Assembly: GCA_021732545.1 (NCBI GenBank)
Contig: JAKFUW010000034.1
Coordinates: 1 to 6,578 of the forward strand
DNA from: Alphaproteobacteria bacterium
GTDB taxonomy: Bacteria; Pseudomonadota; Alphaproteobacteria; Rickettsiales; UBA3002
Direction: 5' to 3'
Length of the DNA stretch: 6,578 bases
Part shown: piece by piece, positions 1 through 6,232 of the stretch
How positions within the stretch are numbered: position 1 is the first letter of the stretch
How the letters are laid out: the number at the start of each line of letters is the position of its first letter
Made by a program: the position numbers and the translations under genes
Notes under the pieces: generated by a model
The model's input: the letters and a program-made list of their open reading frames with translations, nothing else
What the model was told of the DNA's origin: nothing
The model's database searches: none

Positions 1-7
1 CACCTAA

Positions 8-26
8 CCTCACCCAAAAGGGGAGG
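8..26. repeat. Small inverted repeat (hairpin) near the left edge
   Basis: CCTC-A-CCC at 8-15 can pair with GGGGAGG at 20-26 across an AAAA loop, giving seven pairs with one bulged A. No T-run follows, so it is not a convincing intrinsic terminator. It may be a degenerate dispersed repeat or the end of the upstream transcription unit. The gene to the left lies outside the window, so its role is open. Confidence 0.35.
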
Positions 27-136
27 AATGCCGTCATCGCTTAAAAATACAATTTATTGATTATTTTCATTACCTTAAGCTTAGTGGCATCGCTTTTGCT
101 CATAAACATAAAAAAATCAGCCATTTAAGTCTTCGT

Positions 137-152
137 TAACCAATCAAGGTTA
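137..152. promoter_or_regulatory. Possible operator: TAACC/GGTTA inverted repeat upstream of the receptor operon
   Basis: TAACC (137-141) and GGTTA (148-152) form a five-base inverted repeat with a six-base spacer, 34 bases before the receptor start. The left arm sits in GTTAACCA, which resembles a CtrA half-site (TTAACCAT in alphaproteobacteria). The full TTAA-N7-TTAA consensus is absent. I found no convincing -35/-10 pair in the upstream 185 bases. The arms are short enough to occur by chance, so this is a weak call. Confidence 0.2.
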
Positions 153-173
153 TGCTGAATAAAAACAATAGGC

Positions 174-178
174 GGGAG
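174..178 (+). promoter_or_regulatory. Ribosome binding site of the TonB receptor gene
   Basis: GGGAG lies seven bases before ATG 186. This good Shine-Dalgarno spacing fixes the start upstream of the in-frame repeat element. The other candidate, ATG 219, lies inside the repeat and has only AGAGG four bases away. The choice matters because it means the repeat is translated. Confidence 0.75.
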
Positions 179-185
179 TGAGAGC

Positions 186-2264
186 ATGAAACATAGTCAA
201 TTTTTTCTCAGAGGTGTCATGCCGCATTCATTGCGGCATCTCCATCTGTTTGGCGCTAGACCCCGCAACGAGTGCGGGGTGACAATCCTTCTGGCGATAG
301 CGATAACAGGGCTTACTTCGCACGCTCATGCCGAAAACAAAATGCCTGATTTTTTGAAGGTAAGCCTGCAAGATTTAGCCGATACACAAGTGACATCCGT
401 GTCTAAAAACAGTGAAAAAGCATCGGAAGCAGCGGCTGCGATTACGGTGATTACCGGCGAAGACATTCGCCGTTCGGGGGCGATCACCTTGCCTGAGATG
501 CTGCGCGGGGTGCCCGGTTTGCAGGTGGCGCGGGCGGGTTCGGCGCAATGGGCGGTTTCCAGCCGTGGGTTTAATGACCAATTCGCGAATAAATTATTGG
601 TGCTGATAGATGGTCGCACTGTCTATAGCCCAACTTTCTCGGGTGTGTGGTGGGATATTCAAAGCCCGATGCGCGAGGATATTGAGCGCATTGAGGTGAT
701 TCGAGGGCCTGGGGCCACGGTCTGGGGCGCGAATGCCGTTAATGGCGTGATTAATATCATCACCAAAAATGCAGCCGACAGCCAAGGTAGCGTGGCCACG
801 GCAGGTTTTGGGAACGACACACAAGCCAAGGGCGAGCTCCGCCATGGATTTAAACTCGATGATAATGCCTATGCAAGGGTTTATGCAGGCTATGAGGAAC
901 ATGATGAGGTGCGCCGACAAGGCGGTGATTTAGGCAATAATGATGCGTGGGATATGAAGCGCGGAGGATTTCGTGCGGATTGGGATACGAATGAAACTGA
1001 TCATTTCACCCTGCAAAGCGATGCCTATCAGGGCAGGCAGGATTATCGCTATGATTTTCCCACTACCCGCAGCCCTTTTGCGCAAACCGTATTCGATGAT
1101 CATGAAGTGTATGGCGTAAATCTGCTCGGGCGCTTTGAGCGCGAAGTGAACGAGGATTCAAATTGGGCGCTGCAAAGCTATCTGGATTATAACACCCGCG
1201 ACATTGCGGTGCATGATAATCAGGAGCTGACCTATGATCTGGATTTTCAGCATGTCTATGATGTGAATGCGCGCAACACCTTTACATGGGGCTTGGGTTA
1301 TCGTTTCATCACCGATAAATTGGGTGATAGTTTTGCACTCGATTATGATGAAAACACCCGTGATCGCAGCCTGTATAGCGGATTTTTACAGCACAAAACG
1401 GCGCTGCTGCCTGAAGAATTATTTTTAACGCTCGGCTCCAAGTTTGAGCATAATGATTTCAGTGGCTTTGAAGTGCAACCAAGTGCCAGACTCGCATGGC
1501 TTCCCGATGAGCATCAAACGGTGTGGACGGCGGTATCACGCTCGGTGCGCACGCCTGACCGCAGCAATGCCGATATCATTAACCCGCTGCAATCGCGCCC
1601 TACTGCCAATGGCACGCTGGTGGCGGTGCGTCGTGGTTCGGAGGATGTGGAATCCGAAGAACTCATCGCCTATGAAGCGGGCTACCGGATTCAACCCAAT
1701 GAGCGACTAGCGATTGATGTGGCTTTGTTTTTTAATGATTATGACAATCTGATTTTGAACCGTGTGGGAACGCCCTTTGCGGTCACGTCAGGTCTAAATT
1801 CGCCTTATATTTTATTACCGGTCGATCAGGTGAATGGTGGGCAGGGTAATTCCTATGGGGGTGAGGCTGCGATCAACTGGCAAGCACGCGACGGTTGGAA
1901 TCTGGAGCTAACCTATAGCTACATCGACATCCAGCTTAAAAATGGAACCAGTAGCGTGAATACGGAAACCAAAACGCCTGAGCAACAAGTTGGGGTGCAT
2001 TCGAGGCTTGATCTGCCGCACAATGTGGAATTCGATCAATCGCTTTATTATGTTGATTCCATCGGCACGAACAATACATCCACCATCCCCGATTATTTCA
2101 AGCTCGATATGCGCATGGGTTGGAAGCCGATGGATGCGTTGGAGCTGAGCCTATCAGGTCAGAATTTGCTCGATTCGTATCATAGCGAATTTGGGCCATT
2201 TTTATATAATAGTCAGGCCGAAATTGGCCGTAGCTTTTTTGCGCAAGCCACGGTGAGGTTCTAG
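186..2264 (+). CDS. TonB-dependent outer-membrane receptor with repeat-interrupted signal peptide
   Basis: This 692-residue protein is a TonB-dependent receptor: a 22-strand outer-membrane barrel with an N-terminal plug that imports a ligand, or signals its presence, using TonB energy. The plug spans roughly residues 75-195 and shows ITVITGEDIRRSG, RGVPGLQVAR, SSRGFND, LVLIDGRTVYSP and the conserved IERIEVIRGPG-WGANAVNGVINI stretch. The remainder is aromatic-rich barrel sequence, and the chain ends in Phe (ATVRF), as outer-membrane proteins usually do. The signal peptide is odd. An n-region (MKHSQFFLRG) is separated from the core (TILLAIAITGLTS) and the AHA cleavage site (after about residue 49) by some 22 residues encoded by a palindromic repeat. 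The ligand cannot be told from sequence. It is the first gene of an operon, and the next gene starts one base after its stop. Confidence 0.95.
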   Translation: MKHSQFFLRGVMPHSLRHLHLFGARPRNECGVTILLAIAITGLTSHAHAENKMPDFLKVSLQDLADTQVTSVSKNSEKASEAAAAITVITGEDIRRSGAITLPEMLRGVPGLQVARAGSAQWAVSSRGFNDQFANKLLVLIDGRTVYSPTFSGVWWDIQSPMREDIERIEVIRGPGATVWGANAVNGVINIITKNAADSQGSVATAGFGNDTQAKGELRHGFKLDDNAYARVYAGYEEHDEVRRQGGDLGNNDAWDMKRGGFRADWDTNETDHFTLQSDAYQGRQDYRYDFPTTRSPFAQTVFDDHEVYGVNLLGRFEREVNEDSNWALQSYLDYNTRDIAVHDNQELTYDLDFQHVYDVNARNTFTWGLGYRFITDKLGDSFALDYDENTRDRSLYSGFLQHKTALLPEELFLTLGSKFEHNDFSGFEVQPSARLAWLPDEHQTVWTAVSRSVRTPDRSNADIINPLQSRPTANGTLVAVRRGSEDVESEELIAYEAGYRIQPNERLAIDVALFFNDYDNLILNRVGTPFAVTSGLNSPYILLPVDQVNGGQGNSYGGEAAINWQARDGWNLELTYSYIDIQLKNGTSSVNTETKTPEQQVGVHSRLDLPHNVEFDQSLYYVDSIGTNNTSTIPDYFKLDMRMGWKPMDALELSLSGQNLLDSYHSEFGPFLYNSQAEIGRSFFAQATVRF
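215..285 (+). repeat. Two-hairpin palindromic element (copy A), translated in frame within a signal peptide
   Basis: This 71-bp element begins TGTCAT and ends TGACAA. It contains two perfect 8-bp stems with 5-base loops: ATGCCGCA (219-226) with TGCGGCAT (232-239), and ACCCCGCA (260-267) with TGCGGGGT (273-280). The copy at 6151-6221 has the same length on the other strand and matches at 53 of 71 positions without gaps (hand alignment), with most differences in loops and spacer. It lies inside the receptor gene, is open in the coding frame and adds about 22-24 residues. The exact insertion boundaries and any target duplication cannot be defined without an empty-site homologue. Confidence 0.85.
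2255..2258 (+). promoter_or_regulatory. Ribosome binding site for TTG start of the yfiR-like gene
   Basis: GAGG (in GGTGAGG, 2252-2258) lies inside the last codons of the receptor gene, seven bases before TTG 2266. It suggests translational coupling and favours the far-upstream TTG start over ATG 2455 or ATG 2464. Those two follow the repeat and would give a signal peptide with no positive charge at its N-terminus. Confidence 0.55.
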
Positions 2265-2265
2265 T

Positions 2266-3000
2266 TTGAAGCGACGTTTTACATTGCAAAAGCTTCATGA
2301 ATTCTGCCTCGTCATTGCGAGGAGTTTTTTAGTCTCGCGTCATTCTGCGGCGAGCGTAGCCAAGAGCGCAGAATCCAATGCAGATCCTGCGCAATCGCTT
2401 TGCGATTCGCAGGATGACAATAGAAGTGGGGGCAACATTAGAAGATTCCTCGCAATGACTATAATGACGTTGACACTATGTTTTTCGCACCCCCATTCTT
2501 TTGCGGCGTCAAGCCTCACCGATGTGCAGGCAAAACTGGTGATTATTCATACCTTTGTGGGGCAATATACAAGCTGGCCTGGCAATTATTCGCTTGAGCG
2601 CAGCGGCGAAGTCACCATTTGCAGTATCGGGCGCGATGATATCACTGAGCAACTAAGCTTGCTTGAGCAAGCATCAACCGATACGCTGCACGTTCAGGTG
2701 AAAAAACAAATCACTCCATCGCACATCAAAGGCTGCCATGTGTTATATATTGCGGAGTCCGAAAAACTTGGTTTTGCCGCGCTTGTGAAACAAGCCAGAG
2801 ATTATCCCGTTTTAACCATCAGTGCGATTCGTCATTTTGTTGAGGAAGGCGGCATGGTGGGGTTAGAGACCGACGTGAAAACGCAAGGTAATTTTGAAAA
2901 ACATTATGTGCGCTATGCACTGAATTCTCGCGCAGTCAGCGAGGCAGGTTTATCGGTTGAAGTCGATGCGATAGAACTGGCAAAGAGGGTGATGCACTGA
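2266..3000 (+). CDS. YfiR-family (DUF4154) periplasmic protein with repeat-expanded signal peptide
   Basis: A YfiR/DUF4154-type periplasmic protein, 244 residues from the TTG start. The family domain runs from about residue 84 to the end. It shows the VTICSIG strand (Cys119), the GCHVLYIAESE motif (Cys157), a central LTIS...GGMVGLETD section and a C-terminal YALN-A-AGLSV--DAIELAKRV helix, all typical of the family. In Pseudomonas, YfiR inhibits the diguanylate cyclase YfiN from the periplasm. Here the likely partner is the adjacent kinase, whose start overlaps this stop by one base. Residues 1-15 (MKRRFTLQKLHEFCL) make a charged n-region, and residues 65-80 (TIMTLTLCFSHPHSFA) make the core and cleavage site. 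Residues 16-64 between them are encoded by nested palindromic repeats. A shorter protein starting at ATG 2455 is possible, but it has a poor signal n-region. Confidence 0.88.
   Translation: MKRRFTLQKLHEFCLVIARSFLVSRHSAASVAKSAESNADPAQSLCDSQDDNRSGGNIRRFLAMTIMTLTLCFSHPHSFAASSLTDVQAKLVIIHTFVGQYTSWPGNYSLERSGEVTICSIGRDDITEQLSLLEQASTDTLHVQVKKQITPSHIKGCHVLYIAESEKLGFAALVKQARDYPVLTISAIRHFVEEGGMVGLETDVKTQGNFEKHYVRYALNSRAVSEAGLSVEVDAIELAKRVMH
2311..2459. repeat. Outer palindromic element with perfect 13-bp termini, split by an inner element
   Basis: GTCATTGCGAGGA at 2311-2323 is the exact reverse complement of TCCTCGCAATGAC at 2447-2459. The left end belongs to a widely scattered bacterial repeat whose spurious translation typically begins VIARS; here the translated product does begin VIARS. 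Between the arms lies a second, complete palindromic element (2339-2418). Without it the outer element would be about 69 bp, close to the 71-bp copies elsewhere in the window. The whole insert is free of stop codons in the yfiR-like frame and adds about 49-50 residues to the signal-peptide region. Confidence 0.8.
2339..2418. repeat. Inner two-hairpin palindromic element nested in the outer one
   Basis: The termini GTCATTCTGCG (2339-2349) and CGCAGGATGAC (2408-2418) are inverted copies with one mismatch in eleven. There are two internal hairpins. ATTCTGCG (2342-2349) pairs with CGCAGAAT (2367-2374). ATCCTGCG (2384-2391) pairs with CGCAGGAT (2408-2415) and continues into AATCGC/GCGATT (2393-2398, 2402-2407) around a TTT loop, with one bulged C. 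The plan (GTCAT, stem 1, CCA..AGA spacer, stem 2, TGACAA) is the same as in the copies at 215-285 and 6151-6221, though the stem sequences differ. Confidence 0.8.
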
Positions 3001-4607
3001 TGGCGCTCTTTAAACATCGCTCCATTCGTCGGGATCTGGTGGTGATCATCATGATCATTGCGGTCTTTTCAATTTTGCTGACCACCGTTTCCATGTCGGT
3101 GATTGGATATGTGAATTTTCGCAAAAACATCGAGGAAGAATTGCAGCGCGCGGCAAGCATTGTGGGCGATCGTAATGCGGCGCTCCTACAATATGCCAAT
3201 ATTCCCAACATTCGCCGCAAAGCATTTATCAATTTGAATGTGTTTTCCGATGATGATTCGATTGAACTCACCTGCCTGTATAATCAACAAGGCGAGCTGG
3301 TTGCCTTTTATGATAAGGCTGCAATCAAGATCAGTGATCTGGCCTCATCGAGCGATATTGGCGATGATGAATTTACCTTGCGCATTGAGAAAAATCTGAC
3401 GACATATCTGGATCTATGCCCCGCCACGAACGAAAAAGGCTATACACGTTTTTCAGGCGAATCGGTGGAAGTGATGCAGCCGATTATGTTGCAGCGCAAG
3501 CTCAAAAGCTTGTTTGGAAATTCAGACAAAGCGGGCTATTTATATATTCGCTCCAGCCTGGCGCAGATTGATAATTATGTGCGTGGGCAGATGATTACCG
3601 CGATCATGATTACACTTGCGATTTTATCGATCTGTTATCTGCTGACGCTTAAACTTCAAAACAGCATTTCGCTACCGATTCGAAAATTATCCGAAGCCAC
3701 ACGCAAAGTATCACTCTACCGCGATTATTCGGTGCGAGTGGAAGCAAAACAAGGCGGATATTCGGAAGAAATTGAGCAGTTAATTGCCTCTTTCAACGGC
3801 ATGCTCACCGAAATTGAAGAACGCGATAGCAAGCTCATTCGCAAAAATGTAGAGCTGGAACGCGCCAAAGAAGTGGCGGAATCGGCAAGCATCGCCAAGT
3901 CGCAATTTTTGGCCAATATCAGCCATGAATTGCGCACACCGCTCAATGCCATCATCGGTTTTTCATCGATCATTGTGAATCAATTATTCGGCCCCGTGGG
4001 CAGCGATAAATACACTGAATATGGCAAGGATATTCATGATTCCGGCGTGCATTTGCTTGATATTATCAATGATATTCTGGATTTATCGAAAGCAGAAGCT
4101 GGCAAATTAAAATTGAAGTTAGAACAATTTGAAGTGGCCGCCGCCTTGCGCAAATGCGTGAATATTTTGATCGAGCGCGCCCGCGAAGGCGAGGTGGAAC
4201 TTGAGTTACACATGCCAGACACCATGCCCGATATGGTGGCGGATCGCGTGCGTTTTATCCAGATTATTCTCAATATCATGTCCAACGCGGTGAAGTTTAC
4301 ACCCGCTGGTGGCCGAGTGGACGTGCATGTGGAGGTGGAATCGGTTGGGTCGGAAATCACCTATTTCACCTTCCGCATCGAAGATACCGGCATCGGTATG
4401 AAAAAAGACGATATCGATATGGCGTTCCAAACATTCGGCCAAATTGATAGCGGCCTGAATCGCAAATATGAAGGAACTGGCCTTGGGTTGCCGTTGACCA
4501 AAAAACTGGTCGAGCTTCACAATGCCAGCATTCGTATCACTAGTGAACCGCATAAAGGCACCACTGTCATTTTGCGGTTTATATCCGACCCTAGTTTGTT
4601 GACCTAA
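3000..4607 (+). CDS. Membrane sensor histidine kinase (periplasmic sensor-HAMP-HisKA-HATPase), PleC/DivJ-like core
   Basis: A 535-residue inner-membrane histidine kinase. Transmembrane segments lie at about residues 13-40 and 198-220. They flank a roughly 155-residue periplasmic sensor, which resembles the CHASE8-type domain of YfiN-like proteins in size and in its IEEELQRAASIVGDRNAALL opening. A HAMP domain (about 221-273) and a charged coiled coil (about 274-300) follow. The H-box is SHELRTPLNAIIGF with phospho-acceptor His309. The following FGPVGSDKYTEYGKDIHDSG stretch is typical of alphaproteobacterial PleC/DivJ/PdhS kinases. The ATPase domain has its N-box (N425, N429), G1 (D462-TGIGM), F-box (FQTFGQ) and G2 (G492-TGLGL), so catalysis looks intact. 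There is no receiver or output domain, and no response regulator nearby. AGAGGG (2984-2989) precedes the ATG, and the start overlaps the yfiR-like stop by one base. The kinase call is firm; the sensor-domain family is less sure. Confidence 0.95.
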   Translation: MALFKHRSIRRDLVVIIMIIAVFSILLTTVSMSVIGYVNFRKNIEEELQRAASIVGDRNAALLQYANIPNIRRKAFINLNVFSDDDSIELTCLYNQQGELVAFYDKAAIKISDLASSSDIGDDEFTLRIEKNLTTYLDLCPATNEKGYTRFSGESVEVMQPIMLQRKLKSLFGNSDKAGYLYIRSSLAQIDNYVRGQMITAIMITLAILSICYLLTLKLQNSISLPIRKLSEATRKVSLYRDYSVRVEAKQGGYSEEIEQLIASFNGMLTEIEERDSKLIRKNVELERAKEVAESASIAKSQFLANISHELRTPLNAIIGFSSIIVNQLFGPVGSDKYTEYGKDIHDSGVHLLDIINDILDLSKAEAGKLKLKLEQFEVAAALRKCVNILIERAREGEVELELHMPDTMPDMVADRVRFIQIILNIMSNAVKFTPAGGRVDVHVEVESVGSEITYFTFRIEDTGIGMKKDDIDMAFQTFGQIDSGLNRKYEGTGLGLPLTKKLVELHNASIRITSEPHKGTTVILRFISDPSLLT

Positions 4608-4633
4608 ATCGCCCACTTGATTAATAGGTTGAG

Positions 4634-5146
4634 TTGTGCCAAACATTGCAAAATCTTTTAGTGCTTAATAGCTTAGATAGTGAGGATCAGTTGAAACAGA
4701 TTTACATGGAAACGATTTTGTTGGTGGAGCGTTTGCATCGCCGCTTTCTTGACGTGATTAAAACCGAATTAGATCGGTTGCACATCGATGATGTCAACAA
4801 CGTCCAAACCCTGATTTTGTATAATATCAGCAGTGAACAACTCACTGTGGGAGAGCTCACCAATCGCGGTTATTATCTGGGATCAAACGTGTCGTATAAC
4901 GTAAAAAAACTCGTTGAAAATGATTATCTGGTTCAGGAAAAATCCCCGCACGATAAACGCTCAACCCGCGTTCGCTTATCCGAAAAAGGTTTGGCGTTGT
5001 GTGGCAAAATCGATGAGCTTTATCTGCGCCACATTGAAGAACTCAAAAATGGTGAACCCAACGAAGATGCGCTGGCCGATACCAACGCATCGCTCCACGC
5101 GCTGGAGCGCTTCTGGACAGATTATATCAACCGTGTCTTTCGTTAG
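4634..5146 (+). CDS. MarR-family winged-helix regulator, LdtR-like
   Basis: A small cytoplasmic MarR-type transcription factor, 170 residues from TTG 4634 or 151 from TTG 4691. An N-terminal dimerisation helix carries VERLHRRFLDVIKTELDRL. The winged helix-turn-helix follows (TVGELTNRGYYLGSNVSYNV, then KKLVENDYLVQ), with a wing containing the MarR signature DKRSTRVRLSEKG. A C-terminal helix completes the dimer. From memory this closely resembles LdtR, an alphaproteobacterial regulator that in Liberibacter activates an L,D-transpeptidase gene and responds to osmotic stress; I have not confirmed orthology. The start is uncertain. TTG 4634 has only a weak AGG upstream, whereas TTG 4691 follows GAGGA (4682-4686) and keeps the conserved helix. 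ATG 4706 has no nearby Shine-Dalgarno. A possible promoter (TTGCAA 4646-4651, TAGCTT 4669-4674) would fit the 4691 start. The TAXI gene follows after 20 bases. Confidence 0.88.
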   Translation: MCQTLQNLLVLNSLDSEDQLKQIYMETILLVERLHRRFLDVIKTELDRLHIDDVNNVQTLILYNISSEQLTVGELTNRGYYLGSNVSYNVKKLVENDYLVQEKSPHDKRSTRVRLSEKGLALCGKIDELYLRHIEELKNGEPNEDALADTNASLHALERFWTDYINRVFR

Positions 5147-5166
5147 GCCATAGGGTTTCATTCTTT

Positions 5167-6141
5167 ATGATCTATCGTTTTTCATTATTGAGTGTGGTGA
5201 TGCTACTGGCTATTGCCATGGTCGCACCTCATGCGCAGGCGGAAGATACCTTCATCACCATCGGTACCGGAAACGAAACCGGCGTTTATTTTCCTGCTGG
5301 CGGCGCGATCTGCCGCTTGGTAAATCGTGGTCGCAAAGAACATGGTATTCGCTGCGCAGTGGAATCAACGGGTGGATCGATTTTTAACTTAAGTGCGGTC
5401 AATCAGCATGAGTTGGATTTTGGAATCGCTCAATCAGATTGGCATTATAACGCTTATAAAGGCCAAGGATTGTTTTCGGAGCAAGGACCCGATGCGTCGT
5501 TGCGTTCGGTCTTTAGTTTGCACAGCGAAGCTTTCACTGTAGTGGTGCGAGCTGATTCGGCAATTCGTAGCTTTGATGACCTTAAAGGCAAGATTGTCAA
5601 TGTGGGCAGTGTCGGTTCAGGGATGCGTGCCATGATGCAGGAGCTGCTCAAAGCCAAAGGCTGGTCTGATGCATCGATCACGATGGTCGATCAGGTATCA
5701 ACGATTGATCAGGCACATGAATTGTGCGGCAAAAAAGTGGAGGCGATTGTGTTTGCAGCGGGCCACCCCAATGGCTCAATTCAGGATGTTACATCGGCGT
5801 GCGCGTCGCGGATTATTCCGGTAGATGGCCCCGCGATCGATGCACTGATTAAACAGCATCCCTATTACGCTCTGGCGATTATTCCTGGCGGTATGTATCA
5901 AGGAAACTCGAAAGATATCAAAACCTTTGGCGTAAAAGCGACACTTATTACGTCGGAAGATACCAGCGACGATGCGGTGTATCAGGTGGTAAAAGCAGTG
6001 TTTGATAATTTTGATAGTTTCAAAACACTCCACTTTGTGTTCCAAACACTCAGCAAAGATATGATGGTCAAAGACGGTCTGATTGCGCCGCTGCATCCTG
6101 GCGCATTGCGCTATTATCGCGAAGTTGGGTTGGTGAAGTGA
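5167..6141 (+). CDS. TAXI-family TRAP transporter solute-binding protein (orphan)
   Basis: A 324-residue periplasmic binding protein of the TAXI (TRAP-associated extracytoplasmic immunogenic) family. It has a normal signal peptide: core LLSVVMLLAIAMVA, cleavage after HAQA at about residue 25. The mature protein opens with the family hallmark FITIGTGNETGVYFPAGGAICRLV, written here as IGTG-ETGVY-P-GG. ESTGGSIFNLSAV, LDFGIAQSDW, FDDLKGKIVNVGSVGSGMRA and GHPNGSI follow, all matching the two-lobed TAXI fold. Such proteins hand small carboxylate or amino-acid-like ligands to a fused TRAP membrane subunit, but none is encoded here. It therefore uses a distant permease or acts as a sensor. It lies 20 bases after the MarR-type gene, probably in the same transcript. 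A weak AGGG (5152-5155) precedes the ATG. No repeat interrupts this signal peptide, unlike the two upstream genes. Confidence 0.93.
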   Translation: MIYRFSLLSVVMLLAIAMVAPHAQAEDTFITIGTGNETGVYFPAGGAICRLVNRGRKEHGIRCAVESTGGSIFNLSAVNQHELDFGIAQSDWHYNAYKGQGLFSEQGPDASLRSVFSLHSEAFTVVVRADSAIRSFDDLKGKIVNVGSVGSGMRAMMQELLKAKGWSDASITMVDQVSTIDQAHELCGKKVEAIVFAAGHPNGSIQDVTSACASRIIPVDGPAIDALIKQHPYYALAIIPGGMYQGNSKDIKTFGVKATLITSEDTSDDAVYQVVKAVFDNFDSFKTLHFVFQTLSKDMMVKDGLIAPLHPGALRYYREVGLVK

Positions 6142-6150
6142 TAATTGTGG

Positions 6151-6221
6151 TTGTCACCTCGCATTTATTGCGGGGTCTCCCGAAAGCTGGATGGGGATGC
6201 CGCAACGAGCGTGACATGACA
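6151..6221 (-). repeat. Two-hairpin palindromic element (copy B) between convergent genes
   Basis: A 71-bp element inverted relative to copy A at 215-285, the same length and identical at 53 of 71 positions by hand alignment. Its second hairpin (ACCCCGCA with TGCGAGGT on the minus strand) has one mismatch. The first hairpin has decayed on one arm, so this copy looks older or less constrained. It starts nine bases after the TAXI stop and ends 11 bases before the synthase stop. It fills the convergent gap and could act as a transcript end or 3' stabiliser, although there is no T-tract. Confidence 0.8.
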
Positions 6222-6232
6222 TTCAAGCCTGA

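Noticed and set aside
326..920. Open frames on the minus strand inside the receptor gene
   Set aside because: They lie antisense to a clearly conserved plug domain, have no recognisable domains or ribosome sites, and are explained as shadows of the real coding frame.
1444..1710. An 88-codon plus-strand frame inside the receptor barrel region
   Set aside because: Overlaps the receptor in another frame; the product is Arg/Cys-rich with no family resemblance, typical of a shifted reading of a real gene.
2311..2459. CRISPR array or tRNA-like structure
   Set aside because: The repeats are inverted pairs with internal hairpins, not evenly spaced direct repeats, and there is no cloverleaf or CCA-end pattern.
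2470..2490. Possible lipobox (LTLC, Cys72) in the YfiR-like protein
   Set aside because: The residue before Cys is Leu rather than Gly, Ala or Ser, and a normal signal peptidase I site (SFA) follows.
2657..2672. GCTTGC/GCAAGC hairpin with a TTGA loop
   Set aside because: Only six pairs, inside conserved coding sequence for LSLLEQA, with no relation to the dispersed repeats; likely chance.
4206..4646. A 146-codon minus-strand frame across the end of the kinase gene
   Set aside because: Antisense to the kinase ATPase motifs, with no domain and no ribosome site; a shadow frame.
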